Assembly (NCBI GenBank): GCA_964020085.1
Contig: OZ026595.1
Location: 20,362,653-20,426,652, forward strand
Reading direction: 5' to 3'
DNA length: 64,000 nucleotides
Source: Micromussa lordhowensis
Taxonomy: Eukaryota > Cnidaria > Anthozoa > Scleractinia > Lobophylliidae
Each line of letters starts with the position of its first letter. Positions within the stretch are counted from its first letter, which is position 1. Positions 1 through 12,601 of this stretch are shown here, piece after piece. Both the position numbers and the translations under genes were made by a program. The notes under the pieces are model-generated. The model had not been told where the DNA came from and searched no databases. It was given only the letters and a program-made list of their open reading frames with translations.

Positions 1-1449
1 GTTTTGAGACCTTCAGTTTATTATGTATTCTTTCAGTTTATTTTCTTGTCCGCATCTATATATTTAGTGTGTGTTAATACTCTAATATCAGCAATTTATG
101 CCAGCTAATTTAACGCGTTATTTTTAATTCCTTTTTCTAGATGTTTCTTGGGATATATCATTAGACCCTGAAAAATAAAATTTCTAAATTTAAAATTTCA
201 TTTGGGTCAAACATTTTCATGACGAATACAGCAAAGTTTAACATGACTCGCTCAACTTTCGCGGGAGTGATCGTAACGATCGTAAGGAAACCAGCATCGT
301 GAATGGCTTCAACTTTTGACCAGCTCGAATTGGTTCATTACTATGTTAAATTATGCCTGTTGGATTTTGTGATGACGGTTCCAGAATGTGAATTTTCTCA
401 TAAAAAATATATAACTTTCAAAACAAAAATGTTCAAGAGAGTCAGCGTGCAATATTACTGACTAATTGAAAACATTTTGAAGTTCCATCTGCCCCATTAC
501 CAAGGGATAATAGCTCTTTGAAATGCCAATTCATTTTCGTTTACAGTTATGTCAAGAATTACTAGACAGGAAATATAATAATTCCTAACTCAAAGCATAG
601 GATCCAGACTCGCAACAAAGGAAGTGCTGTGTGCAGACTCGTTCTAAGGAGCATCATCAATGGTTCTATATTTGAGGATGCACGCAGAAGGTGTTAAATA
701 CTGTATACAGTCATATATTTTACACTGACTGTCAAATTTCTTCAGCAAGAGTTCAGACATATAACCAGCATAATTTTATCCACTTTTTAGCGAAAACGAC
801 AGGTACATGATCTCGGGGTGAGTTGACCGCCATGGCGGAAAAGTCTGCAACAAATAATCGGCTTTTCAGCACAAAATGTACCGTGGGTGAATCTTGCCCA
901 GAGAAACAGATCATTTTAAACTTTTCCAGAAAGATAGCGAGACAAAACAAAAAGACTCTTTTCCCAGAGAAACGACAAGCTTTTAGGCGCATGCAGTTTT
1001 AATAACTTACCGTGAGTGAAATATAAATTGGCAAACAGCTGAGAAGCAATATGAGTTTCCATTTATTTAGTATAGATATATTACATGCAATCGCTTATTT
1101 ACTCCTCCTTTCAAACAATTACTCTGCCTGGTTGATGCTTAAAACTTGTAATTAAAACTTTATTGAATCCGTGAATCCTTTCATGATAGTATGCTTCAAT
1201 TACGAAGACCTCAGTTTGCGACTGAACACTTTTGTGTCAGACTTGCTATGGTGAAGTGTTACGCTCTATAATATAGTTCGTTATTCCACTTTTTTTTTGC
1301 AAAACACATTTCACCCTAATACATTTGCTTCCATAGCAATAACCGCGAGTAACGGATAACATGGCTTATTACAGTTAAATAAATATCGCACAGCTTGACT
1401 TTAGCGAGTAGGAACAAGAGTCAACTTAATTTCTCACAACTAGTGCTGT
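1..1449. other. Intergenic DNA, no gene seen
   Basis: AT-rich DNA downstream of the first CAP gene. The short open frames here lack domain motifs, splice context or codon character that would support a gene. A TTTATT near 1160 (AATAAA on the minus strand) could serve the CAP gene that ends at 1450, but this is only positional. Confidence 0.5.
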
Positions 1450-2666
1450 TCATTCAAGGTTTTCACTTCGGCTTTTAGTTTTCAGAACATTTTCATGAAA
1501 CTTTTTCAGCACATTTCCAGGTGGATTATACCTAGCTACAATATACGTAAGACTTCCATCGCGACTCTTGCAAGTTCCCACTCCAACTTCAGTGGTATCT
1601 CGCCAAACGATCTGAGTGAAATGACCAGTGTCGAAACTAAAACCAGGCGAGTCGTACTTGTAACTGTTGATCTCCGAGTACCAAATCCTCACAGCGTCAG
1701 TGACATCATAATGATTCGACATGCGGCAGATGTTTTCCCCCTTAAACTTTCGTTCTTCTTTATTCGCGTGACGCAGTTCACCATTTCGAGACAACTTATC
1801 GGCCCAAGCCTGCGCCTCTTTTGACAGCGCCGGTGACCATTTGAGACTGGGCACGCCGTGAAGGGCGCGAAGATCGTTGTGTGCTTTTAGTACGGCGTCA
1901 ATTAACGAATCTGCAACCAAGAAAATTGCATCCATAACTGACAATTGTATGATGTGGTTTTGTGGGGAAAAAATCTACAATGGAAAATATTATAGTTGAA
2001 ACCATAATAGGCCATTTCCGAATTACCTTTAGCCTCTTTGCCAAAGCGAGTCTTGGTGCTCATCCTTTCATATGAAAATGATATTTCATTCACATGCCAA
2101 TCAAATTCATTTCCATGTGAATGAAATCTCATTTTCATATGAAAGGATGAGCACCAAGACTCGCTTTGAGAAAGAGGCTAAAGCTAATTCGGAAATGGCC
2201 TATTGACAATGGCCAATTGTGTCTATGTAACGCGCCTGCAGGAAATTCATTATGGTAGTTGTATTCATTACAACAGACATCCAGTCCAAGATGATGAATA
2301 CAACCATCATGATTCCCTGCAATGGCATCTCATAGAGGGAACTGGACATTCCAGGAGGAAGGAGAAAGGGCCACTCCTATTGCCTCATTAACTTAGAAAC
2401 CTAACATAACATTACAAAGATAGTATCAAGAGCCAAAAGATATCGAATATAAGTGTATTACAAGTTCTCTTACCATGTGGAATAGAAGAATCTTGCATCT
2501 TTATCACGTTCTCCCCTTGAGGAGATGTCTTTTCTGTAACAGAAAACCACTGAGATAAATTCTTTGAGTAATTTTCGTCCCCATCGATGATTTAAGTAAA
2601 GTACTTTACACATGTAATTATGGGATGCGGCCTACCTGGAATTTGATGTTTTTCTTCCGTTGGCAC
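1450..2666 (-). CDS. GAPR-1/GLIPR2-like CAP domain protein (gene 1), 5' end incomplete
   Basis: CAP (SCP/PR-1) superfamily protein; the GAPR-1 branch is typically small, membrane-associated and found at the Golgi. The large last exon (1450-1937) holds the whole CAP domain: KAHNDLRALHGVPSL helix, the GENI motif, WYSEI, GHFTQIVWRDTTEVGVG and the C-terminal YIVARYNPPGN. The presumed metal-binding His/Glu/Glu/His set of CAP domains is present (RHAN, GENI, YSEI, GHFTQ). Two small upstream exons fit by splice signal and phase: 2474-2533 (60 bases) and a 31-base mini-exon at 2636-2666. Together the three give 192 residues plus stop with no internal stop, so the Met at the start of the last exon is probably not the initiator. 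The first exon was not found. It is a tandem paralogue of the CAP gene at 3.4-5.4 kb. A foldback element lies in the last intron. Confidence 0.85.
2007..2205. mobile_element. Foldback (MITE-like) element in CAP gene 1 intron
   Basis: Two arms of roughly 90 bases are near-perfect reverse complements around a short loop at about 2098-2114. The outer ends read AATAGGCCATTTCCGAATTA and its complement; the arms share the run GAGCACCAAGACTCGCTTTG. It encodes nothing and lies between two CAP gene 1 exons. Family unknown. Confidence 0.8.
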
Positions 2667-3377
2667 CTGCGCCAAAAGAAAAGAAAAATACATTTAAGTT
2701 CTGTTAGCTTGCGAGCAGACGCAGCGTCACTATTTCCTTAGCCAAAGAAATGGTATACGTTTGGTCCCATCCTGTATGTGCCGGGTCAGCATGAGTTGAG
2801 AACAATTAATGACCAGCCTAGACCATTTATTTTGAATTCAGTACACATAAAGACAACGTTGCAGTCAGTGACACAAGGGAAAAGACACGAAAGCTAATTC
2901 TGCCAATTTCGACAAAAAAAACTAGCGTACTGGGACTCAGCTGTTTTGACTTATTCCGGAATTGAGATGGGCAGGGACAAACACGTATTGTCCAAAAATA
3001 TACTTCGCTTGATCATAAAATCCCGATTGATTACTCATTGTGGTCGTCTCGTTTAATGAAGACAAGTCCTGGCCGATCTAACTTTCTGCTTTATTTATCA
3101 ATCCTTACTTGAACCCTTGCTATAAAGTATATCGTTACGCTACTGCTGGATATAAAAATGTGGCCACTTCGTAAAGCGAGGAACAAGAGGAACTTGCTCT
3201 CTGTAGATTTTTTCCTTTTGACCATGAACCTCTAGATGAGAAAAAATTGCAGTGACATTCAGCTAACAAGTTAGCTCATTTGATTTAAGCGTTTGCCAGT
3301 TGCCGGCAAATACCCGATCCAGCCCCCGAACAATGCTCTTAACTGAAACAGCTTTTATATAAAGTGTTACTGTTCAT

Positions 3378-5420
3378 TTAGCCGGCAACCTTTGGAAGGA
3401 CGTTTCCCTTGAATGCGTTCAAGTCATTTCCCGCTGGACGGTACCTGGCCACCACATATACACTTCCGTTAGAACTCTTGGCCTTTGCCATGCCCAGCTC
3501 CTTAGAATTCTTCCATACTACTTGGGTAAAGTGGCCTGTTCTAGGTTGATGCCCTCCTCTGTTGAAATCGTATCGCTCCACCTATTAAAATTATAATAAT
3601 AATACAAATAGGGCCAAGGTAAATGAAATTCATATTAGTATATAGTATAGCTGTACACAGGCCGAGCATTTTGACCAAGTAAAGTTGTACACTACCACTG
3701 ACAGCGATTGTGCTGCAATTTTGGCCAAAACATTGTTAAACTTATGACTGACTGTGCCTTCGCTTTCAGAATACCCGAGATGATTGTAGATGAAGTAGAT
3801 TGTTGAAGAGAAAGCAAATTGTAAATAGATAAAGGGGATAAGTTTCTGAAGAAACTGTGGTGCTGCGTCGGTGGGGAGTATTACAAGATAACTTGGGTTT
3901 ATCAACTGAGTTGATAATGTTAATTGGCCACCGTACAGTAAAGAGATTCGAAAGCTGACGTTTCGAGCGTTAGCCCTTCGTCGCTCGAAACGTCAGCTTT
4001 CGAATGTCTTTACTGTACGGTGGTCAATTCACATTATCAACTCAGTTGATAAAACCAAATTAAATTGTAAATAGTGTTTTTGGTGATTTTTTCCAAGACA
4101 AGACGACAGAATTTGAAAGAGTCTGGCGGCCTAGGCCTTTTTCAATTTGACGTCACAACCCTGTGCATGCGTAGCTCATCCTTTTATAGCCTCAGTGCAC
4201 TTAAATAGCAATTTCTGACCAAAACAGACAATATATCACTTTAAAGTTTTCGTCAACCAAAATATGTCTTTCAGTGTTTGACTTTTTGAGGTCATGCTCA
4301 TAATGGTGTCTTTTTAAATTGCACTCGTCACCATAGCCTAAAACGCAGACGCACTTTGGGCAAGTCGCGTCATCTTTCTTCCCCTTAAGGGGCTAGTTAG
4401 TACTTAGGTATAATCCATTCTACAAGGAATATTGCAAAACAGATCGTTGGTAAATGTATTTTTAGAAGAAGTTTTAAATCTGTAGAAGCTTTAAATTGAG
4501 ACAAAGGAAGAACAAAAAATGAAAAACAGATCGATGGATTATGCCCCACCACCTTTCTTGGACTGAGTAAAAATGGATAATGGGGTGCCCTCTTCAATAC
4601 AAAAAACTGATAGCAATGCAGGAATATGGAATTGATTTAAATCTAAGTACAGGAATAACGCTATAGTTAACTCTATAATGCATGTTCACCATGAGTGGCT
4701 AACTTGCCCACAAGCACGATCATTCAGTTGCACAATGTTCTAAGCCTACAATAATATGATATGAATACTAGAACCATATTCCCTTTCTTAAATTCTCCTT
4801 TTGTCGGCTAATCCCAAATCAAACTGGAATTAAATATTAATTGTCCCTTGATAACGTACCTCGATGCCACAAACAAAACTTTGCATAATTATCAAACAGT
4901 AAGTGACTGTTTTCAGCTTCACCTGAAATGGCTCAAGAAAACAGAAATACCGCAACACCTCCGAAATCGCAGCGATTGAAGCCAATCGATGTTGAGTTCG
5001 CGTCAATAGTATAAACTCAATATTAAATGAAAGGTGGGGCAGTATTTAGCTTTCATGTAAGGGCAAGTTTGACTACCCTTAACTGTGTTCCGTTGACTGT
5101 GCCAGGCTAGATTAGACTTGTTTTCTAGTGATCTCCGTGTACAAAGTGCAGCGTTCTGCCACTCAAATGTAATTTACCTCAGAATACCAATTCTTCGTCG
5201 CCTCTTCTGCTGCCGCATCGAAATCCTGAGATGCCATAAACACATTTTCTCCAATTCCCTTCAGTTGATCGTGTTTGAGGCTGCCTTCTTTGGCTAGTTT
5301 CTTTGCCCATATTTGTGCACCTCTTGCAAGCTCGTTCGACCAGCTTAAGGGTGGCACATTGTGTGCAGAACGAAACTTGTTATGGGCCTCGAGGGACATC
5401 CTGACGAACACATCCATTAT
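3378..5420 (-). CDS. GAPR-1/GLIPR2-like CAP domain protein (gene 2)
   Basis: Second CAP protein, built from two coding exons: 5178-5420 (ATG at 5417) and 3378-3581. The donor reads GAG|gtaaat and the acceptor aatag|GTGG; both are phase 0, so the join is clean and gives 147 residues, close to the usual size of GAPR-1 proteins. The N-terminal exon carries EAHNKFRSAHNVPPLSW, GIGENVF and NWYSE. The C-terminal exon carries GHFTQVVWKNSKELGMAKA and YVVARYRPAGND. The His/Glu/Glu/His set is complete. There is no signal peptide, which fits an intracellular GAPR-1 type. A splice acceptor (ttattcag) sits just before ATAATGG, so a 5' untranslated exon or a longer N-terminus upstream is likely. The intron of about 1.6 kb contains a palindromic foldback element. 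Confidence 0.85.
3898..4053. mobile_element. Foldback element with TTATCAACTCAGTTGATAA ends
   Basis: Long inverted repeat inside the CAP gene 2 intron. Both ends carry the sub-palindrome TCAACTGAGTTGA or its match, followed by a run that complements the other arm (ACCGTACAGTAAAG, TTCGAAAGCTGACGTTTCGA). The loop is only a few bases. Non-coding, MITE-like. Confidence 0.8.
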
Positions 5421-5564
5421 CTGAATAATAAATGACAAACATGCAAACACAGTGGAACGTTTGTATTGCGAGGATAAAGAAACTGTAACTAAGTCCCTGT
5501 AAATTAAAATCGCAGATAGAGTTCGCTGAAGCCTCTCTATACCTACTCTGCTAGTATAGTACAC

Positions 5565-7752
5565 TCTAATGAAATTTTAACTCACAGGACATTGTTCTTG
5601 ACACCACCTGACTCTACAAACAAACCTTGAAGATCAGTTTCAAAAGATGCCATTGCCGATTGCTTTTTCAGTAAACGAGAGTGGCCACATTGTGACAGAG
5701 CAAGAGCAATCGGCCGTGGGATACCATAGGCTGTTTGTTGTAAAACACCAGATTAGAACAGATGCAATATTAGAGAAAGCGAAAGTAACATTTGGGTAGC
5801 ATAAAAACAGCGACGTTAAAGGACACCACGACGTTACCTCAGTTTTTTTTTTGTCTGATCCGCAGACACACCAGCTTATGCACCAGCTGTGTCCTCAAAT
5901 TGTGTAGTTTCTTCCTTATAGTCGATCGATTCCGTAGATATTACTGACAAGAGAGATTTTCGAGACCCAAGGTTTCGCCAAAAGAGTTCAGTTTGGCGTG
6001 TTATTTGTTCAACACTTTCGTGTGACTGTTATTTGCATATATTTAGTAATTCAAAGCATTATTCAAAAGCACGTGGTTGATTGTCAACTTTGTTCCGAAC
6101 AGAATTTTGTTATATTCACACCTACACCTACACTGGACTCAATAATAAGCTGCACATGACATATCGTGGAAAGATATTCTGATCTTTGATCCTATGTTAA
6201 CCCGTTTGTCGGAAATACCTTCATAATATTTCTGAATATACACTTTTCCAGTTTTCCGTGACAGTAAAAATCAGAGTAACGCAAACTAACCCTTGTAACG
6301 CAAACACAAATCTAGTGGCAAGCATAGACATTCACATGCTGAAATGGTTAAAATCTCTCACTGACACTCTCTTTATTCAGTGGCGTTTACACCGGTGTAA
6401 AATATGATATAATTGATACTCATTGATACACATTAAAAAAGGATGGCTCGTGTGAGCTTACTAAAGCTCAAGTTGGCACCCATGGCTAAAACTACTAACC
6501 TAGTAATGTCTGTACGGTGTACGGACTTGGTGAGCCGCATGCAACTTGAGACGTCGTTCTAACTCGCACTTTGGTTTCTAAATATACCGTTGTTACTCTT
6601 GTTAACTGATAGTGATTCAGTGATATTGATGTTTTAAATTGATCAGTCTACAATTACAAAGCCTTGGGCCAAAGCTGCCCTGCAGACAGCACAGAATAAC
6701 AATGGAGCACGATGGATTTCTCGTTAACTAATAATCGAGTTTCAATTAATTAATAACCTCCACGAAGACAAGACGAGACGACTTCCAGCGCGCTAAATCA
6801 CTGACCTTTATAAAGAAATCACAATTGTACAATACGTGTATTCGCATTCTGAATCGCCACATTTCTGACTTTTGGCAAAGAGAATGCCAGTAGAACCGTT
6901 CGATCGATCATTCCTTTTAAAAAAAAACTCGCTAGAACTTTTTCTGACATTCATTTTTCTTTATCCTTGTTTGTTTTCATAAAAGATCAACAGACCAAAT
7001 AGTTATTATCGTTGGAATCGTATGATGTTTAATTTGGAACCTATTTTATAAAAGCTTTTAAAACCTCATGCCCTTGATGTGAAAACTTCGTGACAAAATC
7101 CTAAAAGAGGATCTCAAAGCTCATAATCATAATCTAGGCTAGAAAGTTCGCCGACTATTGAATACACCAAGAATATGTGAACTTATCTAATCGAATTAAA
7201 AATAGTAATTACTAGGATCAAAGGACAAATAATTATCATGAATAAGGAATTCTGCAGTTTGGCCCGTCTACCTTTTATCTTTTTCTTTGTTTATTTATAT
7301 CAGCTTGTCACCCTAAGGGGATAACATTTTATTGAATTTTCCTTTGCTACTGTGAAGTAGCAACTGCGAAGTGCTATGATATGTTCTAGAAGTAATGAAA
7401 TAACGTCGTATTTTGACCTTACACGTACAGCGAATGGTAGAAGGCGGATCAATGAACTTTCGTGAAAATGTTTGGCGCCAGTTCGGATTAGGCTGAAAAG
7501 AGTTTGGAGAAGGGCACGTAGTTCCCGGTGTTGTGGTCTGGCCTTGTCTCATGGGTTGGTGCTTTACATAGGGATAACCTCATGCACCTTTCCCCCTTGG
7601 ACAGAGTTGTTCAAGAAAAATGACTATGACTATGAGAACTGCGTGGGTAATACGAGGAGGTGGCGGTATCCCCGTGTTATATAATTTGTACTACCGCAGC
7701 ATAATATTCAGATGGAAAAAGAAAGAGGGGAAGACCCACGGAGACTGGAGAC
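5565..7752. other. Intergenic DNA, no gene seen
   Basis: Upstream of CAP gene 2. No domain-bearing frame or splice-linked exon was recognised. It may hold the CAP gene 2 promoter and first non-coding exon. Confidence 0.4.
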
Positions 7753-8326
7753 GACCGTCCCCATAGCCCTTTTTCGCTTCTCTTAGCCGGCACGGCCTTG
7801 GCAAGAAGAGCTCTGGAGACGACTGATTTCCCAGTCCTAGATTCTGGGACTTCCGGTGCACGTGTTCTTGTATCGGCAGTCGTTTCTATGTACTGTTGCA
7901 GTTGTTTCTATGTACTGTATTTGAATTGTCAATGGCGGCCGTCGAAGTAGGATTCAAGGAATCTTTTGTCTCAGACCTTAAGTGATATCACCTTGGAGAA
8001 TATTTCCGTCAGTGTACATGTAAAACAGAAAGAGGCGATAAGGAACATTGTTATTTTAAAGAAAGACACTCTAATTTCTTTTACCGACAGGCGTTGGCAA
8101 GTCATTGATTTTTCAGTTATTGCCCTTAGTTTTTGACTCCTGGCATGGAGCAACTGAATCGTTTATTTTGGTTGTTTCGCTTTTAAATGCCTTGATGCGA
8201 GATCAGACCGTAATGCTAAACGATTTTCAGGTCGATCTAATTCGAAAGTCCTATGTCCCCACAGCCCTTCGATCGCGTGCCAAGGCCACGCCGGCTAAGA
8301 GATGTGAAAAGGGCTATGGGGACGAG
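7753..8326. mobile_element. TIR element with about 50-base inverted ends
   Basis: The left end (7753-7803) reads GTCCCCATAGCCCTTTTTCG and then CTCTTAGCCGGC; the right end (about 8276-8326) carries the complement, GCCGGCTAAGAGATG and AAAAGGGCTATGGGGAC. The arms differ by scattered substitutions. The internal 470 bases have no credible coding sequence, so this is a non-autonomous DNA transposon of unknown family. Confidence 0.65.
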
Positions 8327-9232
8327 AATGGCGAAGGACAAGCAACACTGGCGTTCTCTGGTAACGGCCATATATTCAGACACACACAATAGGATTAAGT
8401 AAGTCAGTAATGTTACAACCTCTCTAAGACACAATTAAAAGTATATTTGATTACATTTTAATTCCATACATGGTCACATTACTTTTGTGGTTTCGTTATA
8501 GTCTTTAAAAGATCACTAGAATGATTGATTAAGATAATAAATATACTTGTATTTCAGAAAAAAAAAGGTAAGGGTAATCCAATGCAAAATTGATGTCTAC
8601 AAGGTTCACTTTCGGTTATAATGATTATTTACAAGGCTTAAAACAATTAACGAAGACTCTTGTTAAAGACGTTTTCCTTTCAAGTTTCTTTCATCGTTTT
8701 AAGCCTCGGAATTAACAAATGGTGTCTCGTGTATTAAGTTATGCCTGCACAACCATCTTGAAAGAGCATTTTTAAAAAGAATATCTCCTGAAATCAAACA
8801 GCCGGTCAGGGTTACTCGCATTCGATTGTTAAAGTAACAATAAGATAGCAGATTTATCCTAATCACAAAATAAAAGAAGTAAGTATAGTGTTTAAGGACG
8901 CTGCAGCAGGACAAAGCGTTGTTCAATGTCAAGGCGTGGTCAATGCTTAAGAAAAGATATAGTTTTCAGCAATTGAAGCCCGAAAAAAAAATGTACATTC
9001 AGAATCGGGCTCTATTGAAAGTGAAATGGGAGAATTGATTGTATAACTATTTGATGCTTTTTCGTATAGTAAAATAGATTTGTAAGGAAATAAAGTGAAA
9101 CATATATGGTGACCGTAGGCATAGAAAATTCTTAAATTCCTTGAGCTAAGTACGCTGTCCATGGTTGCCTTGTACTGCTTCCTTCTTTTTAGCACTCATA
9201 CCTATGGGAAGGAAAACCACGAGAATATAATC

Positions 9233-9234
<2 letters not shown>

Positions 9235-9263
<29 letters not shown>

Positions 9264-9467
9264 ATTCTAGCTTTCTGATTGGTTCACAAGATCTCGGTTA
9301 CCAGCCATTATACCTGCGTTTGACCTTATATGAATGCGGCAAATGTCGCTCAGCATAATTTTTTTTTTACGTTTTGGCGCCCGGAAGTCACATCACTTTC
9401 CGGTCGTTTCTTAGACTTTAGACTTAGGCTAAGAATTTAGCAAAATCGAAGGTTGAGAATTTAATAA
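9235..9467. mobile_element. MITE, family A, copy 1
   Basis: Bounded by TTATTAAATTCTCAACCT and the inverted AGGTTGAGAATTTAATAA. The core contains GGCGCCCGGAAGTCACATCA and GAATGCGGCAAATGTCGCTC. A second copy in the opposite orientation lies at 34093-34310, inside the HMG20 gene. Confidence 0.8.
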
Positions 9468-9548
9468 AACAATCATTCCATTCGCGCTTGTCGGATATGA
9501 GATTGGTTATAGCCAAGTCGGCCCTACAGGCCTCGTTGGCTATTTACT

Positions 9549-9582
<34 letters not shown>

Positions 9583-9590
9583 TTAATTAT
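9468..9590. repeat. Foldback element next to MITE A copy 1
   Basis: Arms of about 35-50 bases: CATTCGCGCTTGTCGGATAT on the left against ATATCCAACGCGCGCTCATG on the right, with a second inner pairing (GATTGGTTATAGCCAA against GGCTATTTACTATC). It abuts the preceding element with no spacer. Confidence 0.7.
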
Positions 9591-10156
9591 ACCAATCAAT
9601 TGATTATAATATAATTATATCCTCTACTGCATGTTCACTTTTATTTTTCGAATTAAACTTGGAGAGTGGTTTGCTTAATAAGAAAGTAAACTTTCTTATT
9701 AAGACTTATGTTCTTTTTAAGAATACGGACGTACTTAAAACTAGTAAATTAACTTTATTATTTAATACTATGTTACTTTTACGTCTACCATGCATGCTAC
9801 ATCATGTTGCGTTTCTATGTATGCATTTATTTTAATTTTACTTTATTTTATTTTATCGTTATTTGTGCATTCAGCTGCATGCTAAACGAAACAAAACAAG
9901 TATCCCGCTTACATCTTTACTCGGTTACATTATGTAAGGAGACACGAAGTGTACCTCACTCAAAATTGAACTTGTGAAGTAGTTTGAGGGTTCTCCGTAG
10001 GGATCATTCTCTTAGAGCCCGTTTCCTCCTTAAGTGGGGTAATCTTCAATTTGTTGACCAAACTTTTTCGCGTCACCTCATGTGTGGCCGCGGACTTTTT
10101 CCTCGCCCCTGCCCCTGCTTGTGATTGCTTGTATTTACTTCCTACGAGTTTAATGA

Positions 10157-10313
10157 CAGACCGATTTCGATATCTTGAAATTTAGCCTAAAACAACAGAC
10201 ACCGGTACGAGACTCTGGGTAATAACTACAGAGTTTGTTGGGTTTATTCCCCAGAGCCTCGTGCTGAGGTCTTTTGTGTTAGGCTGAATTTTAATTTACC
10301 GAAATTGGTCTAT
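10157..10313. mobile_element. Foldback element, family B, copy 1
   Basis: The ends read GACCGATTTCGATATCTTG and the inverted CCGAAATTGGTCTATT. The inner hairpin is made by TACGAGACTCTGGG and CCCCAGAGCCTCGTGCTGA. The same ends and hairpin recur at 14170-14313. Confidence 0.75.
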
Positions 10314-11220
10314 TCTAATATCGAATTTACCTGTGTTTACCCAAGTTGATTAAATGTTCAAGCATAAAACGTTTACATGCAAAGTGTACCTTCTTTCAAA
10401 CGTACAGTCTTAAGTCACGTCCACACCGTACGCGGGAGAAGTTTGAAAATTAAGCTTCATTTCTATGGTTAGGCTTAGCGTCCCAATAATCCGTAACAAA
10501 ACCATAGCTTTACGAAAACGTTCTTCAAACCGGAAGAATTTGGAAACGCCGGCTTTGCGTTTAAGTGTGGAAGGAAAACATTTTGAAAACGGAATTTTTC
10601 GAAGACGATGACATCGCGATAATCATGTAATTTCCCTAACCGAGTATTCCTCAAACACAAATAAAAAATAATTGGTACTTTTTTGTGTTTTAAAATTTCT
10701 CCGGCGTAGTGTGGACGGAAAACAATAGACGCGTGTTCAGAGTGGAACCTCCGTTTTCACATTTCATCGGCCTTGTGCGGACAGGCCCTTTACTAAGAAC
10801 AACACTTTCGACAGGAGCTCTCAAGCCCGTATAACGCACAGTTTTGGTTATCATCGACAAAAGAAAGACTCTACAATTTAGTACATAATAAGACCTGTTG
10901 AGATCTGTTTCTTGCAATGCATATTTGAACTTCTCCTAATTATGTTAAACAACTAGGAAAAGAAGGAAAAGTCACTCTTCGAAAACGCAAACAAGTTGTT
11001 TAATGGTAAAATGTAAAAACAATCATCGGCTAAAAGTATATAAAAACACAGCTTTCGACTGTCTTAACAACCCGCTCCTTTTTTACCATTTCGACCGTTG
11101 AAGACTGTGGTTTAGACAGCCATAAGTTTTTTATATACTTTTAACCGGAGAGCGTTTTAAGATTTTCCCATGATTCATCCTTGCTGCGGCTCTTCAATAT
11201 TTTTCAGATGTTCAGTAACC

Positions 11221-11221
11221 A

Positions 11222-11268
<47 letters not shown>
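11221..11268. repeat. (AAT)n microsatellite
   Basis: About 15 uninterrupted AAT units. The poly-Ile frame across it is an artefact of the repeat. Confidence 0.95.
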
Positions 11269-11273
<5 letters not shown>

Positions 11274-11311
<38 letters not shown>

Positions 11312-11335
11312 TGAGCGAGTAATTTCAAAATCGGA

Positions 11336-11377
<42 letters not shown>

Positions 11378-11378
11378 C

Positions 11379-11416
<38 letters not shown>
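11274..11416. repeat. Foldback element
   Basis: Left arm GTAATTGGACCGAGTGGAGT and ACAATTCAGGGAGTAATTGA; the right arm carries the complement, TCACTCCCTGAATTGTAC and GAGGTCCAATTAC. The centre is a GC-rich hairpin, GAGCGCGAAGCGCGAGG. Confidence 0.75.
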
Positions 11417-11422
<6 letters not shown>

Positions 11423-11568
11423 TATCTGTAACAAATTTCGAAATTAAAAATGTCTTTTGAGAACTTCTTTTGAGCGAAAACGTCTGTAGCGCTTTTCCTA
11501 AGTTTTGAAAACTGTGGAAAACGTTGCCAAGAAAACCACTAAAGCGCGAGTAATTGACATCAAAATCA

Positions 11569-11640
11569 CTTGGGTATCCAATTACAGGTGTCCGATTAGA
11601 AAAAGTTCAAATCGGACACCTGTAATTGGACACCCACGTG
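11569..11640. repeat. Short hairpin repeat
   Basis: ATCCAATTACAGGTGTCCGA is followed after about 15 bases by its complement TCGGACACCTGTAATTGGAC. A compact hairpin with arms of about 28 bases. Confidence 0.75.
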
Positions 11641-11734
11641 ATCACGCGTCATCACGCGTGTCACACGTGATTACGTGACAAATAGGCGCGCAGAGAACCA
11701 ATCACCATCGAGAATTTTGTTATAGAAACGATTA

Positions 11735-11800
11735 TAATAATAATTTAATAGCTTCTAGAGCACTTTTACATTGACTGATCAACAGCGCTTTACAACTTAA
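11735..11800 (-). repeat. LINE/SINE-like 3' tail fragment
   Basis: On the minus strand the DNA reads GTTGTAAAGCGCTGTTGATC, then an ATTATTATTATAAT-like tail. The TGTAAAGCGC motif followed by an ATT-rich tail is common at the 3' ends of L2/CR1-related LINEs and the SINEs that use them. It is too short to assign to a family. Confidence 0.4.
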
Positions 11801-11878
11801 AATACTAAAAAATTCAAATAATAAAATTCAAATTTGCAATGTATAGTACGTATACATTTTATTTGTAATTATCATCTC

Positions 11879-12214
11879 TTTAAGGTGGCTCGAAACAGTT
11901 TCCAGTACTTCCCAGGACTTAGAGTTTGATGGGTCATTGTAATCACTCTATATCGGCTGATGTCAAACTCATGGCATCAAACAACTGCCTAATCATTGGT
12001 GAACAAGATGTTGCCAATTTTATGGCAACAATACAACCTGCTAAAAACACCCTTAATTTTAGCTTGAAGCGCTTATAACTCAAAAACGAGCTCGGTGACC
12101 CCCATTTTGTATTATTGAATTGTAATCAGCATGATAAGATGCAACTTTTTGCAAAGTTTTAAAACATTCTGCGAATGGGGTTCAGAGCCACCTGAAATTT
12201 TCGAGCCACCTTAA
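11879..12214. mobile_element. TIR element, 336 bases, TTAAGGTGGCTCGAAA ends
   Basis: Bounded by TTAAGGTGGCTCGAAA and its exact complement TTTCGAGCCACCTTAA. There is no coding capacity. The TTAA at both borders would fit a TTAA-targeting (piggyBac-like) element, but the border could also be part of the TIR. Confidence 0.75.
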
Positions 12215-12601
12215 GTCAAAAATCCCTTACCGCACAAGTTGCACGTGATCCCGCACGTTGTCCTCATGCTATTTGGAAACTTTTTGCAGTACCCCCGGGA
12301 TTTAACTGACTGGCAAGAATCGCGGTCATATACGTCCGCACATATCACTGAATCTAACAAGAAAAGCAGGATAGAACATCAAGCAATATCGCTTCATAAA
12401 TATACAATTCAGAATGAAGTACAAAGGGTAACTATAACTTTTTTGCTCTGATCTTGCGAAGCTAGAGAAACACATTTTCAATATATTCTAACCAACCTTG
12501 AGGTATAATTTGTTCTTAAGGCTGAAGGAATGTGAAAACTATAATTCCCAGTTCCTACTCACAATTTTTAATCAGTTTTCTCAACTTAGTCTTAATCTTA
12601 C

